DNA of 64,000 bases. Origin: Heligmosomoides polygyrus polygyrus (taxonomy: Eukaryota > Nematoda > Chromadorea > Rhabditida > Heligmosomidae). This document shows positions 62,153 to 64,000 of the stretch, in pieces; the first letter of the stretch is position 1; each line of letters starts with the position of its first letter. The DNA lies in assembly GCA_947396885.1 (NCBI GenBank), contig OX377206.1, positions 91,571,960 through 91,635,959 on the forward strand, written 5' to 3'. Made by a program: the position numbers and the translations under genes. A model generated the notes under the pieces. That model saw only the letters and a program-made list of their open reading frames with translations, ran no database searches and was not told the DNA's origin.

Positions 62153-62655
62153 GTTATTCCTACTACTATTGGGGTGGATTAACAATTGTCTAACGTGGAA
62201 ACTACTGCTGGTGATGTCCGTTTATTCACGCTTTACGGAGTTCCTTTGTAACAGGTGACATTTCACCTCACATGGTGTATGCTAGCTCCCGTTAGCAAGA
62301 AAGGCCTTGACCTCGATGTGTCTGGAAAGCGGCCTACAGGGCGCAAAAAGCAACGCTAAACTGATACGTTACATACGGACATGAACGTAGCTGAAGTACA
62401 CTTTAATCAAGTGCAGTATTGGGAAAGAAGGTGCGAAGGCAGCAGAGAAGCGGAGCAGGCTGCGAAGGGATTAATAATGTAGAAGAGAAGAAGAATAAGA
62501 AGAAGGAACATTGTTGAGACTTGTAGAGCCTTGTACGGAAGAACGAGAGATCTACTGCGACACTATTAAAAGGCGCTTCGGGCAAACGAGACATAGGACA
62601 ATATTCCGAAGAAGAAAGTAGAAGTAGTCTAGTTCTCCATCGAGCCTCTGTCTTG
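62153..62655. other. No gene recognised
   Basis: An A/G-rich run (GAAGAGAAGAAGAATAAGAA) lies near 62482. Nothing else seen. Confidence 0.4.
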
Positions 62656-62935
62656 GGTCGTGCGGTAGCGCAGTCAGAGGAGGCGCTGCCTTTCGCGTGC
62701 GCCTTGAATCGAAGTCCGTGGGTTGGGATTCCCGTCCAGGCCAATCAAGCCATCCATCCTCCGGTGTCAGTGAATTGGCCCAGATTTGCCTGGGAAGGAC
62801 TAAACACTGACTTGTCCATGGAATGGCCATCGCAAGTCGTTATGCAGACCAGGAACGTTTGCACCATAACCCGACAAGGTAGAATGCGTGGCGCATGACC
62901 TAACAACGGTCAATTAATGCAATCGTTTACTTTCA
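62656..62935 (+). mobile_element. tRNA-derived SINE, diverged
   Basis: GGTAGCGCAGTCAGAGGAGG at the head. The B-box region reads GGTTGGGATTCCC. The tail is degraded. Confidence 0.75.
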
Positions 62936-62956
62936 GACATACATTTATTTTTGCAG

Positions 62957-62991
62957 GCTCCGCCATGGCTTCCACAAAGCGTTTGTCAGAG
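62957..62991 (+). CDS. Possible first coding exon of another gene
   Basis: TTTTTGCAG is followed by GCTCCGCCATGG, then nine codons (MASTKRLSE) and a good donor GAG|GTAAGA. The acceptor 8 nt before an ATG in a strong context is typical of a nematode gene whose mRNA is trans-spliced to a leader. The rest would lie in or beyond 63-64 kb; I could not find a second exon. Confidence 0.35.
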
Positions 62992-63837
62992 GTAAGAGAA
63001 GTGTACGACTTTCTGCGTCAGGCTTCTCTATCTTCTCGCTTTTAAGCTGGCGAATCCTCGTAAAAGTGAGGACACCGTCTCGTTGATGTTCACGATTGAA
63101 CTTTCAGTGTGTTTTCAGAATCTGCGATCAGGCTGTAAACTATACAGTACCTTCTACGGCACTTATGTCCTCCTCCACCTTAGTGATGGCTTTCAGTTAG
63201 CAGGCAGCAGTTTGGTGCTTTCTAACTGCATCTCATGATGATTCTTCCACTCCGTCGTAATGCGGAATGAATCTCCTTCCCCATGCAGGTTTACAACTGC
63301 GTTCATGTGCTTATTTCGGTATTATTTTCTTAATGAAGCAATCCCTTCCCTTCGTCGGCTAGGATAGAACGGAAGACATTGGTGGCCTAGGGACGGCTGT
63401 TCATCTTCAGGCATGTTTAATGCTGTAAGGGTCCAAGGACTTGAATTAAAGTGATACTGAACACCACCAAGGCAACTTCAGGTAGATCAGAACTGCAGAA
63501 TTAGGTGCTCATGAGCTCGTACCTACTGCTCTTGTTCTTCGATGAACAATGTTATCACCCGGCCGTGAGCGGGCGCGTCTCGTTGTCAGCGTGTCGTCGT
63601 CTTCTTTGTTCGAGCGCGACGTGGGTCCACAGTCCAACGTGCGGAAATGCACAGACGAACGGAAAGCAAGATGCTGCTGAACGATAACACACGGTACACG
63701 CTAGTCGAGAGTTCGCCAGGCAGAACACCCCCTTATGGGGCGATTTCTTGGCATCGAAATTCAGCCTGCGTTTTACAGCAGATCCTGTTGGTACACATGT
63801 TTGGGTACCTTGACGGTTCCCAAGGAGGACAACAAGA
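62992..63837. other. No gene recognised
   Basis: A G-rich-MITE terminus (TCGTCGGCTAGGATAGAACG) lies near 63353. No exon that continues 62957-62991 is visible. Confidence 0.35.
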
Positions 63838-64000
63838 AGTGTAAGGATAAAGGTCGGCTCTAGCCAACCTCTGTTTGGGACGACCCACGCATTCTGCTTC
63901 TACGGAATGCCATGGAGGCAACGTGAACGCGTATTTGCCTATACAATGATTTTCTGCGATTAGCTGATGGACAAGCTCAATATCGAATCTCTTTTCAGAT
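63838..64000 (-). mobile_element. SINE, runs off the window end or is truncated
   Basis: AAGGATAAAGGTCGGCTCTA, then CCCACGCATTCTGCTTCTAC, AATGCCATGGAGGC and TGATGGACAAGC. The head is not reached before the window ends. Confidence 0.78.

Overview
The window looks like nuclear DNA of a clade V (strongylid, probably hookworm-like) nematode. The reasons are long introns with the nematode TTTCAG-type acceptor, an SLC4 transporter and an MDL-1/MAD bHLH-zipper gene of nematode type, and a heavy load of Tc1/mariner, hAT-like, RTE-like and tRNA-derived SINE elements. The species assignment is inference; the gene and repeat structure is read directly.

Only two host genes can be assembled with confidence, and they converge. 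On the + strand, an SLC4 (bicarbonate/anion exchanger) gene runs from about 15.2 to 48.6 kb. Fourteen exons join without a single phase conflict into about 584 codons: the whole membrane domain and a short C-tail. The cytoplasmic N-terminal domain is not recognisable in the first 15 kb. On the - strand, an mdl-1 (MAD-like bHLH-zipper repressor) gene runs from 58620 to 56395. Its four exons encode about 305 residues: a SIN3-interaction helix, homopolymer tracts, a basic-HLH and a leucine zipper. The stop codons lie about 7.8 kb apart, with repeats and one CpG/CAG-rich patch between them.

Most of the rest is mobile DNA. A tRNA-derived SINE of about 290 bp, with A and B boxes and a (TTTATCC)n tail, has roughly 35 copies or fragments in both orientations, several with clear target-site duplications. 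Other elements are an intact RTE-like LINE ORF (11.8-14.9 kb, -), a broken second LINE (21.7-22.4 kb, -), two mariners, a Tc3-like element with long inverted repeats, a MaT-like element, a 938-bp non-autonomous mariner, a hAT-like element with an 8-bp duplication, and at least six MITE families. Insertions are deeply nested at 10.7-15.1, 15.7-16.9 and 40.9-42.9 kb.

Region by region: 0-10.6 kb holds no recognisable host gene (tandem repeats, SINEs, one mariner); 10.6-15.1 kb is a nested stack containing the LINE; 15.2-33.3 kb holds SLC4 exons 1-11 with repeats in the introns; 33.3-43.0 kb is a 9.7-kb intron with SINEs, a MaT element, a CpG-rich patch and a nested hAT stack; 43.0-48.6 kb holds the last three exons and a ~175-bp satellite; 48.6-56.3 kb is the convergent intergenic region; 56.4-59.1 kb is mdl-1 and its CpG-rich upstream region; 59.2-64 kb is repeats plus one possible start exon of another gene at 62957.
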